Positions 12,621 to 23,677 of a DNA stretch of 64,000 nt are shown one piece after another (positions within the stretch are counted from its first letter, which is position 1; the number at the start of each line of letters is the position of its first letter). Both the position numbers and the translations under genes were made by a program. Source of the DNA: Aristolochia californica (taxonomy: Eukaryota > Streptophyta > Magnoliopsida > Piperales > Aristolochiaceae); contig JARWKL010000012.1 in the NCBI GenBank assembly GCA_029961685.1, positions 15,733,227 through 15,797,226 on the forward strand. The letters are read 5' to 3'. The notes below the pieces were generated by a model. It saw nothing but the letters and a program-made list of their open reading frames with translations. It was not told the origin of the DNA and searched no databases.

Positions 12621-14289
12621 AAGGAAATTTATGATCATAGCCTCATTCGACAGACACATGATCAATTCAATGACTCACACATAGAAGAAAGCAAGGAGTC
12701 CATGCCAAAAAGGACATTATTAAGTGGCCTAGCACCAATGTCAAAGCAAGAGATCTCAATCACAATAAGTGAGCAAACCTCAAAAAAGAAAGGAGAATGA
12801 AAAAAATAAAAAAAGGAGAAAAAAATTGACAAGAAGAAAATCATCCAAAAGGGCCCAAGTTGACTAATGTTTCATGTAAAACAACCCAAAAAAAGAAATT
12901 TGGAGGATGAAATTCGGTCATGTGAGTTAAATTGATAGGATGTTGCATGCAACAGTGGGTGGAGAACATAAAGAAGACTGCCCATTCTAATGGCAATAGT
13001 CTGAATGGATTGGAGATAGAAAGGTATTATTAGAAGTCATACACTAAAATGACTATATAAATAAAGAGAATGGTGATATGGAGTAGTAAAGAAAGTCAAT
13101 TGGATAATTCATAGTGGATCAAATGAGCTGAGATAGAAAAGTCTATGCTAGAAGTCATTCATGCACACGACCGAACAACCAATTCAAATGAAACTAAATG
13201 AGAAAAGAGTCCAAAGAAGATCAATCAACAAAGTAGCGGTTGATTGAATGAAGAGATCCAAAAAAACTGCAAAATGAGATTGAAGGCTTCAATTCAACCA
13301 AGATAAGTCTCCAAAATGTGTAAGTGATTTATCTGTGTGATTAATAGCTCAATACAAAGATTTTAAGTATTTTTCAAGTATTTTAGTAAACTTTAGTCGA
13401 GATTTCAAAAAACACAAAATGTCCCTTTCTGATATCAACAACTCAATTTTGAACATTAAAAACTCAAGTATTTAAAGAGATTTAGCCCTGAAATTTATCT
13501 GTCTTGACTCTTGGAAAAAAATGATGATTCCAAAAGGTTATCATACTTTAAATCAAAATTGGAAGATTGAGCTACACAACAAAGAGTTAAGTACTTGTTG
13601 TGCATATATTTTAAAATCTCATTTACTTAAAATTATATTGATTATTTTAGCAAGATAATTTGAAGTTGATGTTGTAGAGTTTTAATTGATTGGTGCATTT
13701 TAAAAAGGGGATGTTGCACATAATTGATTGATTGAGGGGAGTTTTTCAAAATCCAAGTTTCATCGCTCTAGCAAATTCAAACTCAAGATTCAGATACTTG
13801 ACTACTAAGCAAGTATTTTGAAATCATAATTAAGTCAATTTTTATTTTGACCAAACTTAAATTTTGAAATCTGGTAAATTAAGTTCCTTATGAGATGTTA
13901 TTTACATTGAATAGGTACTATGGATTGATGAGCACATTTATTGGGCTTGAATTGTAAAATCTGCCTATAGGAGAGACAATTTATTTAGGCTGAGACGTAA
14001 ACAAGTAACCCTTGAAAATTTGGTTGTACCTCAACAAAGCAAGACCATTCCCCACCTTAAGAGAATTGAGGAAAGCTACTGAAGCTATGGAAGAGGTTGG
14101 AAACCTTGTTTGCTTATATTGTTAGCCGTAAGTCATTGTAAAGACATACATCACTGAAAATCTCTTAATTGGATTTAAGAAAGATTGCCTAATATATTTA
14201 TGATGAAAATTCTAGGTATGGATTTAGACTGGATTGCCTACTGTGCTATTGAAAATCCCTTTATCAGGTCTAGGTTATTTTAAAATGTT
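12621..14289. other. Repeat-like AT-rich DNA, no gene seen
   Basis: No coding frame above background. The composition (A-rich, many short direct repeats around AAGTATTTT and TTGATTGATTG) suggests old transposon DNA, but no ends can be placed. Confidence 0.35.
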
Positions 14290-14674
14290 ACCCACATGTA
14301 GGGGTAGCATGACTGGTAAATAAGGGGACTTCCATAGAGATGACATAGATTTGTAACTATACAAGATGGTGTATGTCCTCTTGTGTCTTTTTCCTTTTGA
14401 AGCATGTACTCCTAAGGTCATTGTAAATACCTTCATGCAACTATAAATATAAGCTCAAGGCATGGGGTAAAGTATTCAAGCTTCTAGCCTCTTGGCTCAA
14501 ATTCGTCCCTTGGTCCTCTCTTTCTTCCTCTTCTTCTTCTTTGGTTTCTTCTCCTTCTTTTCCCCACGAGCTTGAGCTACCTCTCTCTCCTTTTCTCCTC
14601 TCTCCTTCTCTCTTCTCTCTTCTCTCTTCTCTTAGACCCTTGTAGTTATATGAAGAGGGCCCTAGAAATCAACA
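14290..14674 (+). repeat. 5' LTR remnant of a Copia-type element, with primer-binding site just after it
   Basis: The right end ATCAACA (14674) is followed at once by TGGTATCAAAGC (14675-14686), a one-mismatch Met-tRNA primer-binding site. Upstream is an LTR-like promoter region with AACTATAAATATAAG (about 14440) and a pyrimidine-rich leader (14510-14640). It resembles the solo LTR at 20111-20499 in layout and wording (AAGG.CATTGTAAA, CTATAAATA.A.GC). The left end is approximate. Confidence 0.55.
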
Positions 14675-15036
14675 TGGTATCAAAGCTAACGATTTAGGGC
14701 CTTGTTTGAAGACTACTCAACATTTTTTCTTTGGAGAAGATTGAACTCGTTGAAGGAAAAACCATAGCTGGTGTCTTCCTCCTAAAGATAAGTTTTTCTT
14801 CCTTATGAAGTTTTATTTAATTGAGTTTTATATTAAAGATGATTAGACAATTCTTTTTTAATTAAATCATCTTCAAAAGCTTCGTTTTGCTCCATATGAT
14901 CCAAGGAGCTCACCTTTTCTTAGATGGGAAACTCCCCTCTTGAAAGCTTGAATTGATGACTAAAATCCCCTTTGTTGCCTATTTCATCTCAACCACTTTT
15001 CTTAATTAAGAATCCTTCTTGTTCAACTCTAAAAGG
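14675..15036 (+). mobile_element. 5' internal leader of the Copia-type element, interrupted at 15037
   Basis: This is the non-coding leader downstream of the primer-binding site. It is cut by a solo LTR at 15037 and appears to resume at 16521 as AT-rich sequence without readable gag. No end can be placed on the right. Confidence 0.4.
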
Positions 15037-16515
15037 TATTGACTGTAGGTTGACTCCTTTATTGATTTTGATAATAACAAAATTTAATATAGCTGATAAT
15101 TTGAAAACTAAGTATTTAAGATACTTCACCTTCAAGTGAAAATGTATCTCAAGGTCTAAAGCTTTAAAACGATTAAGCCTACACAAGACCTCAAACAACA
15201 TTGAAGAACATTTCTTGTTGAAGCACCCATGAAGAAGAAGACATTGTGAAGACTAGAATTTAAGTGTCATTGATGTATACCAAAACTTTGTGAAAAATAT
15301 AAAAGAGTTTTCCTAACTCCTTTTTTTTTAAAGTACAATGGAATACTTGGAGCTTTAGGACACACGTGGCATATACATATGTTTAGGAACATTATACACA
15401 TCTTGTAAAACATGTTAGAGCACTTTGATTCAATCATTCCCACAATTTAAAAGTCAATTTAGTTGAATTGACACTAGAATGATCGATCAACCTCAACCAT
15501 TGATCAATCATCCAAATGTGTGTAGACCAAGACTATAAAGAATGATTGATCGATCATCCAAAACATGGTCTTATCATGCTATAAAGCATGATTGATCATC
15601 CCATTTGGATTGATTGATCAATACTTGCATTGCATGGCTAGAGGAAATTCTAATTAATTGCCCATCCCCTAGTAATGATTGATCAACTTAACTTTTTTGG
15701 ATCAACGGTAACATGTTGATCGATCGATAAGTCACATCCTGACAGAAAAAGAGTCGTTGTGATTGATTGATCGATCAATCATATTATAGTGATCAGTTAA
15801 TCAATGTACAATTTTTTGCAAAATGGTAAAAAACAGATGGTTTGGCTTGAGGAAGTTATAAATACCCCACCAAACCACACATAGAGAAGTTAATGAGTAG
15901 TTATTGGCAAATCCTTAAGACTTTATTCTCAAAGACTTGCATTTCTTCTCTAAAAGAGCTTTTTAGTGAAAGAAAGCTATACAATTGCATTACCATTCCT
16001 CCTTCCACCTATCCTAGCATTTCATTCTTGTCAATCTCCTACATACTCTACTTTGTGCTGAAGAGAATTGAACGATTGGATCCCTCAAGAAGAAGGTACT
16101 CTCCAAGTGTTTTGGCGTGAGTTTTCCTTTCTTTTGGTTTCATTTGAGAACGGTTCATCTAAAGCGTATTTAATCTAGATAGAAAGACCTAGCTAGAGCT
16201 AGAATCTAGCCAATCTCTAGGAGAGATTGAGTTTTTATAAAACATGTATTGAGTTACATGTGGCATAAAGAGAGCCAAAATCTCTTTATGTAATTCCAAT
16301 AATTAGAGCTTTTAAGAATAGTGGAATTTCACAAGCAAGGGTTTTTGGGCGATGAATATCGATGATAAAAATTTCAAAAGCAAGGGTTCTTGGTGTGTGC
16401 ATGATTATTCTACTTTGAAATTGCTTTGTGGCATAATTTTTTATTACACACACTACTTAAGTTTTAACTTGAAATTCTCAATTCACCCCCTCTTGAGAAG
16501 CCACCTAGGCCAACA
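15037..16515 (+). repeat. Solo LTR, Sirevirus-like (1,479 bp), perfect 5-bp target duplication
   Basis: The ends are TATTGACTGTAGG (TG changed to TA) and CCACCTAGGCCAACA. The 5-bp AAAGG stands immediately on both sides (15032-15036 and 16516-16520). It is homologous to the LTR at 23678-25238 (-): both begin with TTGAC....GTTGACTCC and end TTGAGAAGCCAC.T.GGCCAA.A. The middle (15470-15800) is packed with palindromic GATCGATCA-type words. It is a recombination product that has lost its internal region. Confidence 0.88.
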
Positions 16516-16520
16516 AAAGG

Positions 16521-16989
16521 TCCCTAAAAAATGTGGTGGTTCCTCTTCTTTTTGAAAACTTCTTTTTTTTTTTTTATAGCTGGAATACTTTCTTGACTTA
16601 AGGTATTTCCTTTTGAGTTTCTTATAATCTTTAAAGGAAAATTTCTAAATTAAATCCTATATTTCGTGGGCTTCTAATTAAAGGCGGAATTTTCTCTTTT
16701 TGGAAAGAAAAAAAAGAGAGAAGAAAAAATAAGGAAACTTACCATGCTCTTACTTTCCTTCATTAGGTTCCTATGCTTAATTTACCAAGTGAAACATTAT
16801 TTTTTTGAGAACTTTCCAAAATTTGATCTCTTAAAAAGTGATTAGTCTCTTTGTTGTGCCCTAAAGTTGGTTTGATTTTCCTCCTTTAAAATTGAGTGGA
16901 GTGTGTTTCAGACTATGACCATTTTGATTGGTATATGGAGTTTTGTCATTGAGATAATTTAAGTCACCATGAATGAGTGAATGAATGAG
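16521..16989. other. Remnant element DNA right of the solo LTR, no gene seen
   Basis: AT-rich with T-runs (16562-16577). It is likely the continuation of the Copia leader interrupted at 15037. Nothing coding is recognised. Confidence 0.3.
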
Positions 16990-17243
16990 TAGAGGAATTA
17001 AAGAGCTTCAAGACATTCAAGACAAAAACCCAAGAGAGAGAGAGACCCAAGGTAAGGGACGAATTTTTTATGTATATTGAATGAATTATAGAAGGATTAC
17101 AAGGGTTTATATAGGTTTTGAAAAAACCTTAAAGGAGAAATAAATCACAAGGACTTCCTCTTACAAGTTGTAATCTAGGTGTCTTTACATAATTACATAA
17201 ATCGATACAAAATAGAGTTCAATGATCACTTTCTTCTTCCTTG
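16990..17243 (-). repeat. Distal part of the 3' LTR of the Ale-type Copia remnant
   Basis: On the minus strand this reads as the transcribed end of an LTR (TATATAAACCC, poly-CT, TTGAATGAATA-type words) and abuts the inserted element at 17244. The rest of this LTR is at 19474-19855. The left end is a guess. Confidence 0.4.
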
Positions 17244-19473
17244 TGTTGAAACTTAGGATTCCATGATGTATCATCACAATAGAAGAGGATTAAGGAGCGA
17301 GAAGAAGAAGAAAAAGAGTTGTCGAGAGAAGGTTTTAGGAGGAGAAGAGGAAGAGTGATGAATTTGGAGAAAAGTGAAGGAAGAATTGGGTAATGGACTT
17401 GTCCAAACCCTCCCCCTTAAGTTATATTCATAGATATCAAAAGTACTAATATTATAAGAATACCCTTCACCCTAGAAGAGTAAATAAGAGATATAAATCA
17501 TAAATTAATTATATCAGTGCCACCATAATAACATCATATCTTCCAACATTCCTCCTTAAGTTGGGAAGTAATGGCAGTGGTCCCAGCTTGAACCAAATAA
17601 CAGAAATGTAGAAATAAGCTCCTCCATCATGGTGTCCCAACATTGGGCACCAACTCTCAGAGGCTAGAAATGGGTGGTAAAATATCATTTGAAACCAACC
17701 TTAAAGAATTTCGACCAAATATAGTGATAATAATGACTAAAAGACCCACAAGTACCAATAAAAAGTCCTAAAGGACTTAAAACACTCATATAAATAAAAG
17801 GGACCAACCAAAGCAATGCTCCAAAAAAGTTTGGCCAAAGGGGTAAGTGAGAGTCAAATAAAGGAGGTAGAAGATAGGTTGACAAATAAGAGAGTAACGG
17901 GTAATGAGGAAGATGAGATATTGAGGCCACCATGTGCTTTATTCTTCATCATAAGAGAGCTAGCCATATTAAACCAATTAATTAGCATCCAATGACGTAA
18001 ATGTCCAATTATAGCTTGAAATGATTTCACTGAATGACAGACTGAGTGAGGCTGCTCATTTCATAAGGGGATAAGTACACTGAGTGTTGCTCCAACATGT
18101 TGATAATATGCTGCAAGGATTTCTCATAACCAAAGAAGAAACACAAGTTTTGAATATGATCCTAAATTAGAATTTCCTTACATAGATACTTCTGTAATTT
18201 GCAATATTAAATCAACTACTTTTTTTGGGAAGTTTCCATAATTTAGATTAGGAATGCTTCTTCTCTTAACAAATAAATTAATGAAGGTTTCTAAAAATAA
18301 GATGATCTTCTAAAGATTCTTTCTAGATATAGTTAGTTAACACAAAAAAAAAAAACTTTCCCAAGGTAGACCATGAGATACTTTCCTGATATTGTTGATC
18401 AACAACAACAACTCAAAAAGTGAAGCAAAAAAATTGGCTTAAATTCAGATTTTCACAAGCAATAGGATATCAACATGAATTTTGATTATTCCAATGTGAA
18501 TATCTCCTTAAATATAGATCAGATTGACATGAATTTTTCTCCTTCTGAAACTAGGCTTAAATAAATTTCAACCATGTATAACTTCTCTTCATAATATATA
18601 ATTCTTTAGAGATAATTAATCTGATAGATTTTGGACTCTGTAATCTAGCTGAACTGAGTACTCTTTCTTCTTTGGCTAACATGACCATTGACTCTTTCGA
18701 GATCGATATCTCCATATAAAAAATTAAATTTATAATTGGTTGAATAGGTAAGTAAATATAATTATAGATGTTTCTTTTGATATATAATTCTTCATATAAA
18801 GTCTCATTCTTGATGGCATAAAACAACTCAAAAGTTAAAGCTTTCTGCTTTTGCAAGAAATTTTTCTGCTGGTTGAACTTTGTGGGTTCAGATGTTGATT
18901 TCTCTTTCTAAAAAAATCTAATTTGAATGATTTTTTTATATTTTGAAACTATACTTAAATATCTTTCCAACAGTATATGATTTGAAATATGAAATATACG
19001 GCAAGAGAGTTAAAAATCCAATGCAAAACATGGGTTGGAAATAAGACTAAAGGAAAAATGAGAAACTCCTCTTGTTTCTTTTTTTTTTTCTTTTTTTTTT
19101 CTTCTTCTTCCTCCCCTCTTTCTCCATCTTATTCTCCTTTTGCATCTCAAATCTTTCCCCACTCTGATACCATGTTGAAACTTAGGATTCTATGATGTAT
19201 AATCACAATAGAAGAGGATTAAGGGGTGAGAAGAAGAGTTGTCGAGAGAAGATTTTAGGAGGGAAAGAGGAAGAGTGACGAATTTGAAGAAAATAGGAGG
19301 AAGAATAGGGGTCCATCTCAGATCTTCCCACTTCCCCCACCCTAAGTTGTATTTATAGATACTAAAAATACTAATATTGCAAGACTAGGTTTCACCATAG
19401 AAATAGTGAATAAGAGACATAATCATAAACTAATTACATCAGTGCCACCCTAATAACATCATATCTTCCACTA
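17244..19473 (-). mobile_element. Non-autonomous two-LTR retrotransposon without coding capacity
   Basis: The LTRs are 17244-17548 (3' LTR) and about 19173-19473 (5' LTR), both starting TGTTGAAACTTAGGATTC on the plus strand; the left copy ends CTTCCAACA and the right one CTTCCACTA. Left of the right LTR stands CTCTGATACCA, the reverse of TGGTATCAGAG, the primer-binding site. Beside the left LTR is TTCCTCCTTAA, the reverse of a polypurine tract. The flanks CCTTG (17239-17243) and CTTTG (19474-19478) form a target duplication with one mismatch. The 1.6-kb internal region has no gag or pol and is homologous to the internal region of 60357-62998. Confidence 0.82.
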
Positions 19474-21370
19474 CTTTGATTTGGATCTTGATTTCCTTAT
19501 TTAATTTTGCCTTGATCTTCTTCTTTGATTGAGTAATTTGAGATAATTTTTCTCATTGATTGATTTGATCATAATTTGTTGAAGATCCTTGAGTTGGATG
19601 TAGTGGGACTCGCATGTGAGAGATTGAAGGGATTGAATTCTCTAGAACCATACATGGGGATGTCCTCTTTTAAGTGGATGAGATGAACATCACTCTTGCA
19701 TGGTTTTGCACGGGTGATTTGCCATTCTTTGCCTCTTGTGACACCTTTAAATGAACATGGTCTTCCTTTATAGTGAAGGGTTTTGGTATAGCTTGGAATA
19801 ATGCATCTTCTCGTACTTATCTTTGTATGTTCATATTTTTTTGTTGCTTTTCATACCCCCTCAAGCTGAACAGAGAGATTGATTGAACATTCAACTTGGT
19901 GATAAGTTGTTGAAGCCGGTTAGAAGAGGGCGGTTTGGTAAAAATGTCTACAAGCTGGTTGATAGAGGAAGTATGACGAACTTGAAGACATCCCATTATA
20001 ATTTTCTTGTGAACAAAATGATTGTCTATGCTAATATGTTTACTACGAGAGTGAAAAACAGGGTTGTGAACGAGGTAAGTAACATTTAAATTATCACATA
20101 GAATAGATAATATTGGAAGATGAGTTCAAGCCCACAAACACAAGATTAGAAGCCCACACATCAAAGAAGTGGCATATGGGTAAAATATGAAACTTTCCAT
20201 AAAGATGGCATAAAGATGTAAATACATGTTCTTTTTATGTCTTTTGTTTTATCAAGTTGTAACCCTAAGGGCATTGTAAAACTATAAATAAAGGCATTGG
20301 CCAAGAGGTAGAGAATTGAACTCCTCTCCCTTTTTTCCAGAAATTCATCCAGCCTCCCTCATTCTTGGTTGATGCCATCCCCTCTTCCCTTAATCCAAAC
20401 TCTCTCCCTCTATGACCTTCTTCTCTTCTACTTTTCTCTCTCTCTTCTTCTTCTTCCTCATTGATCTAAAGTTCTTCTCATGGGATCCTAAATTCTACAG
20501 ATAGAGATCGAGTCGAGTATATGTACAAATCTTTTAGAAGATACTGAAGCCAAGTGATTATAGTACATGCAGAAGCCATGGTTCTATATTCGGCTTCAGT
20601 AGCAGAGTGAGATATTGTGGTTTATTTTTTTATAGACCAATAACCAAGATTGGGTCCTAAGAAGACTGCATAATCAGTGGTAGACAACCTTGCTAGTAGG
20701 CAACCACCCCAATCTGCATAAAAAAAGGCAAGGATATCTAGTGTGAGGGTTTTGAAAAGACTAAGCCATAGCCTATGGTATCGAGAATTCTTTTAACTAG
20801 TGTATAGTAAAAAGTAGTCTGGGAGAGCATATATTTGGCTACAAGATTGATGGAGTAAGATATATCAGGTCGTTTTAATGTTAAATATTGAAGGACTCCT
20901 ATAAGACTGCTATTGTGAATAGGGTTAGAATAAGGGGAACTTTGAAAACCAAGTTTCGTGTTGGTGGCAACAGGAGTTGTCACATATGTACAGGATTGTA
21001 TCCCTGAGTTAATATATCTTTTAGTATTAAGTTTGATAAAGAAAAAGATTGGTGGAACTTCTGCATACTTGAATGCCTAAGAAAATATCTAGAGGGCCTA
21101 GACTTTTTATAGAGAAAGTATCACTTAGTGTTGTTTCAAAAGTTTGAAGAAGCGAGGGGTTATTCTCGGTTAGAATAATGTCATCTATATAAAGAACCAG
21201 GTATAGGTGATTAGATGAAGAATGATAACAAAATAGTAAGAGATACACTTTACTAATTTGAAAAACAAAGTGAAGTAGAAAGTTGCTAAATTTAGCATAC
21301 CAGGCACGAGGGGCTTGTTTGAAGTTGTAGATAGCTTTAGCATTTTTTAGCCTAAGGTTTGGGAAGGTCC
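19474..21370 (-). pseudogene. Ale-type Copia remnant: RT, RNase H and proximal 3' LTR
   Basis: Read on the minus strand from about 21366: RT thumb side (KAIYNFKQAPRAWY), the RT active site YIDDI intact (about 21190), then SLGPLDIFLGIQV, the connection with RPDISYSINL (about 20860), and RNase H with TEAEY (about 20590). A solo LTR interrupts RNase H at 20111-20499. The domain resumes at about 20100 with CDN and VFHSRSKHI, then ends near 19865 at a polypurine tract (CTTGAGGGGG) followed by the 3' LTR from 19855 leftward. Other stops and frame slips are present. Gag, protease and integrase of this element are absent: 5' of the RT lies a different element. Confidence 0.8.
20111..20499 (+). repeat. 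Solo LTR inserted in the RNase H region of the Ale remnant
   Basis: It begins TATTGGAAGATGAG (TG to TA) and ends AAATTCTACA, with the promoter word CTATAAATAAAGGC near 20282 and a pyrimidine-rich leader. The flanks GATAA (20106-20110) and GATAG (20500-20504) form a target duplication with one mismatch. Minus-strand RNase H codons on the two sides are in the same frame once insert and one flank copy are discounted, which confirms the boundaries. Confidence 0.8.
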
Positions 21371-23677
21371 AACTAAATCCATGTGGATTATTTGAAGAGG
21401 TTTGCTAGTTGAGACAACATTCTTTCATTCGAAAGATGCTTTACATTGCTTTCTAAGTTGGCAAGCATCCCAAGGGGTCTCTCTTGCGAATTTCTGATTT
21501 GGTAGCCTTGTCACTAAATTCTTCTTAGCTAATTTGGTCAATGATTCTATACCTATGTGTCCTAGCCTCTTATGCAATAATCAAGATTCATCTATCTTTG
21601 CACCTAAACAAACAATAATAGTAGAGGGTAAGTCAATTATGTTTATGACATAGAGATTTCAATTCCAATGAATTTCTAGTAACATATTTCATAATTCTCA
21701 TTATTTTCTATGCATATATCCTTTTCAAATAAAACTATATTGCATTTTTCATAAAATTAACTAATGCTCAGTAAATCATGCATCAACCTTCTACATAATA
21801 AACATTATATATGAAAAAGTTGGAGGTACCAACTTTTCCAATTCCTTTGATGGTACATTTACTAATGTTTGAAAATATAACATTATCACCTTCCTTTGGT
21901 GTAAGCTCTACAAATTTCTTATTATCACCGATCATGTGCTATCCAATATCCAAACGTTCTTTGGTGCTTTGGCTTCGAGACAAACCTATGAACAAACAAA
22001 AAACATCCCTTCAAGGTCCCAATTAAGTTGGGTCCCTTTGGGAAACTATTTTTTCTAATTTCTTTGGGCATCTAAACTTGTTTGCCCTAGGATTTATGGG
22101 CTGCCATAGCATTCTCAATTGATTTTGTCACCCAATATTTTTTTATGCCATTGACATTTTTCACTTTGCAAATATGGGCATAGTAATCCAATTTGTTGTA
22201 ATAGTGGCATCAAATATGAGGAATGAGAGAGAACCTTTCTTTTTGTTTCTTCTTCTTTCTCCCATGCTTCCTCCTTAAGTGTGTTTTTATTGGAAGATGA
22301 AACTTTGAGTTTTTGTTCAAGCTCTATGCATTTTTTCTCAAAATGTGGCCTATCTCAAGAAAGTTTATCTATCACACCTTATTGCTTTGAAGAATTTGTC
22401 ATAAGACTATCATTTGCTTCCTTCAAGGCTGCCAACTCACTTTTGAGTTGGGCAATCTCATGTTGTTGGGCATCACATTTTCATTTATACCTATTTAAGC
22501 TAATTACAAAATTTTCAAGTAGAATTTCCAATTCATTCTCATAATCAAAATCACTTACCTCTTTTGAAGTAGTACACTTCTCATCTTCAATTGTCATGAA
22601 ACCCATGCCACTCTTTCGTAAGAGTTGTTGGATTCTTCCTCAACTGCATCCCAAGCTGAGATCAAGACCTTCTTCTTGTTTTTGAGATCTTTGCTCGAGG
22701 ATGGGTTTCTTCCTTCAAGATTCAAGCATTTGATCCTTCATGCCCTGCCTTTCCACTCTCAAAATAAACATCAGTCCTTCTAATTTATTTATTATTGTTA
22801 GCTTTCAATTGGCTTCTTCTAAAAAATTTCTTCTTCATTTTCATCGTTTGAAGATGCCTAGTGATGAAACCCACCTGAAAGGAGCTATCTTCACTAATGT
22901 CATCATTCACACTAACTTGGCCTTAAGATCAATATTTTTCCTTCTAGGTTGTCTTTTTTTCTTGAGGTTCCTTCTCATATATTAGGAGGATTCCAGGTAG
23001 CTCTTCTGAGCTCATTAATGTTAGTTTTCTCATGAATTATTGTTTTCCTCATGTCCCATGACCTATGGAGGTGCCTTGAGAAGCTTATAATTTTTCCTAT
23101 AAAGGGAAATCTCCTCTCCTAGTATGTTTAATTCATTTATAATATGAGTGAACCTAAAGTTCATGTTAGCAATTAATTCAGCCTGTTTTATTTTGAATTC
23201 ATCATATTGGGCAACCAAGAGGCTGATTCTAGAGTCCTTGACCCATGTAGTTCCTTCATGGGTCACTTCTAACTTATCCCAAAGTTCTTTGATTTTTTTG
23301 TATGTAGAGACTTTGTTGAACTCATTAGGACCTAAGGCACCTAATAGGAGGATAGTTGCCTTAGATTTTGTTCTCAGTTGTTTTTTTATCTTCCGTAGTC
23401 AAGTCCCATACTCCTTGGAGATGAGTTGACCATCAACCATTTTTAGTGGTTCGAATGGTCCATTCATGGTGACATGCCAAATGTTGCAATCAGTGGATTG
23501 AAGAAAAAATTTCACTCTTACCTTCCAACACCCATAGTTTGTCTCATCAAACATTGGGAGACAGTTGGCGGACTCCATCATGAAGGAGCATTTTGTCTCG
23601 AGATGTCATTGAAATCTTATGATAAAATCAAGTAAGATTTTGCTTTCAAATATTTAATGGCCTGCTCTGATACAAAT
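21371..23677 (-). pseudogene. Sirevirus-type Copia remnant: gag, protease and start of integrase
   Basis: Minus-strand order: gag start at 23581 (CLPMFDETNYGCWKVRVKFF), gag body to about 23060, a decayed zinc knuckle near 22200, a protease region with HMIGDN (about 21945), the GAG-pre-integrase motif RLGHIGIESL (about 21540), and the integrase start HMDLVGPS, breaking off at about 21365. Several stops and frame slips are present. The protease and pre-integrase wording matches Sirevirus Copia elements as I know them. A primer-binding site (GCTCTGATACAAAT, read reversed) at 23664-23677 adjoins the LTR at 23678. RT, RNase H and the 3' LTR are missing. Confidence 0.75.

Noticed and set aside
15470..15800. 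Palindromic GATCGATC cluster as a replication origin or operator array
   Set aside because: The same cluster occurs in a second LTR of the family, so it is an LTR property rather than a locus-specific control site.
17685..17933. Minus-strand open frame of 82 residues rich in Leu/Pro
   Set aside because: It lies in the non-coding interior of an LTR element; homologous interiors at 42691-42969 and 63617-64000 do not keep the frame.
22281..22985. Plus-strand frames of 80-90 residues
   Set aside because: The minus strand here is decayed Sirevirus-type gag, which explains the open plus frames.
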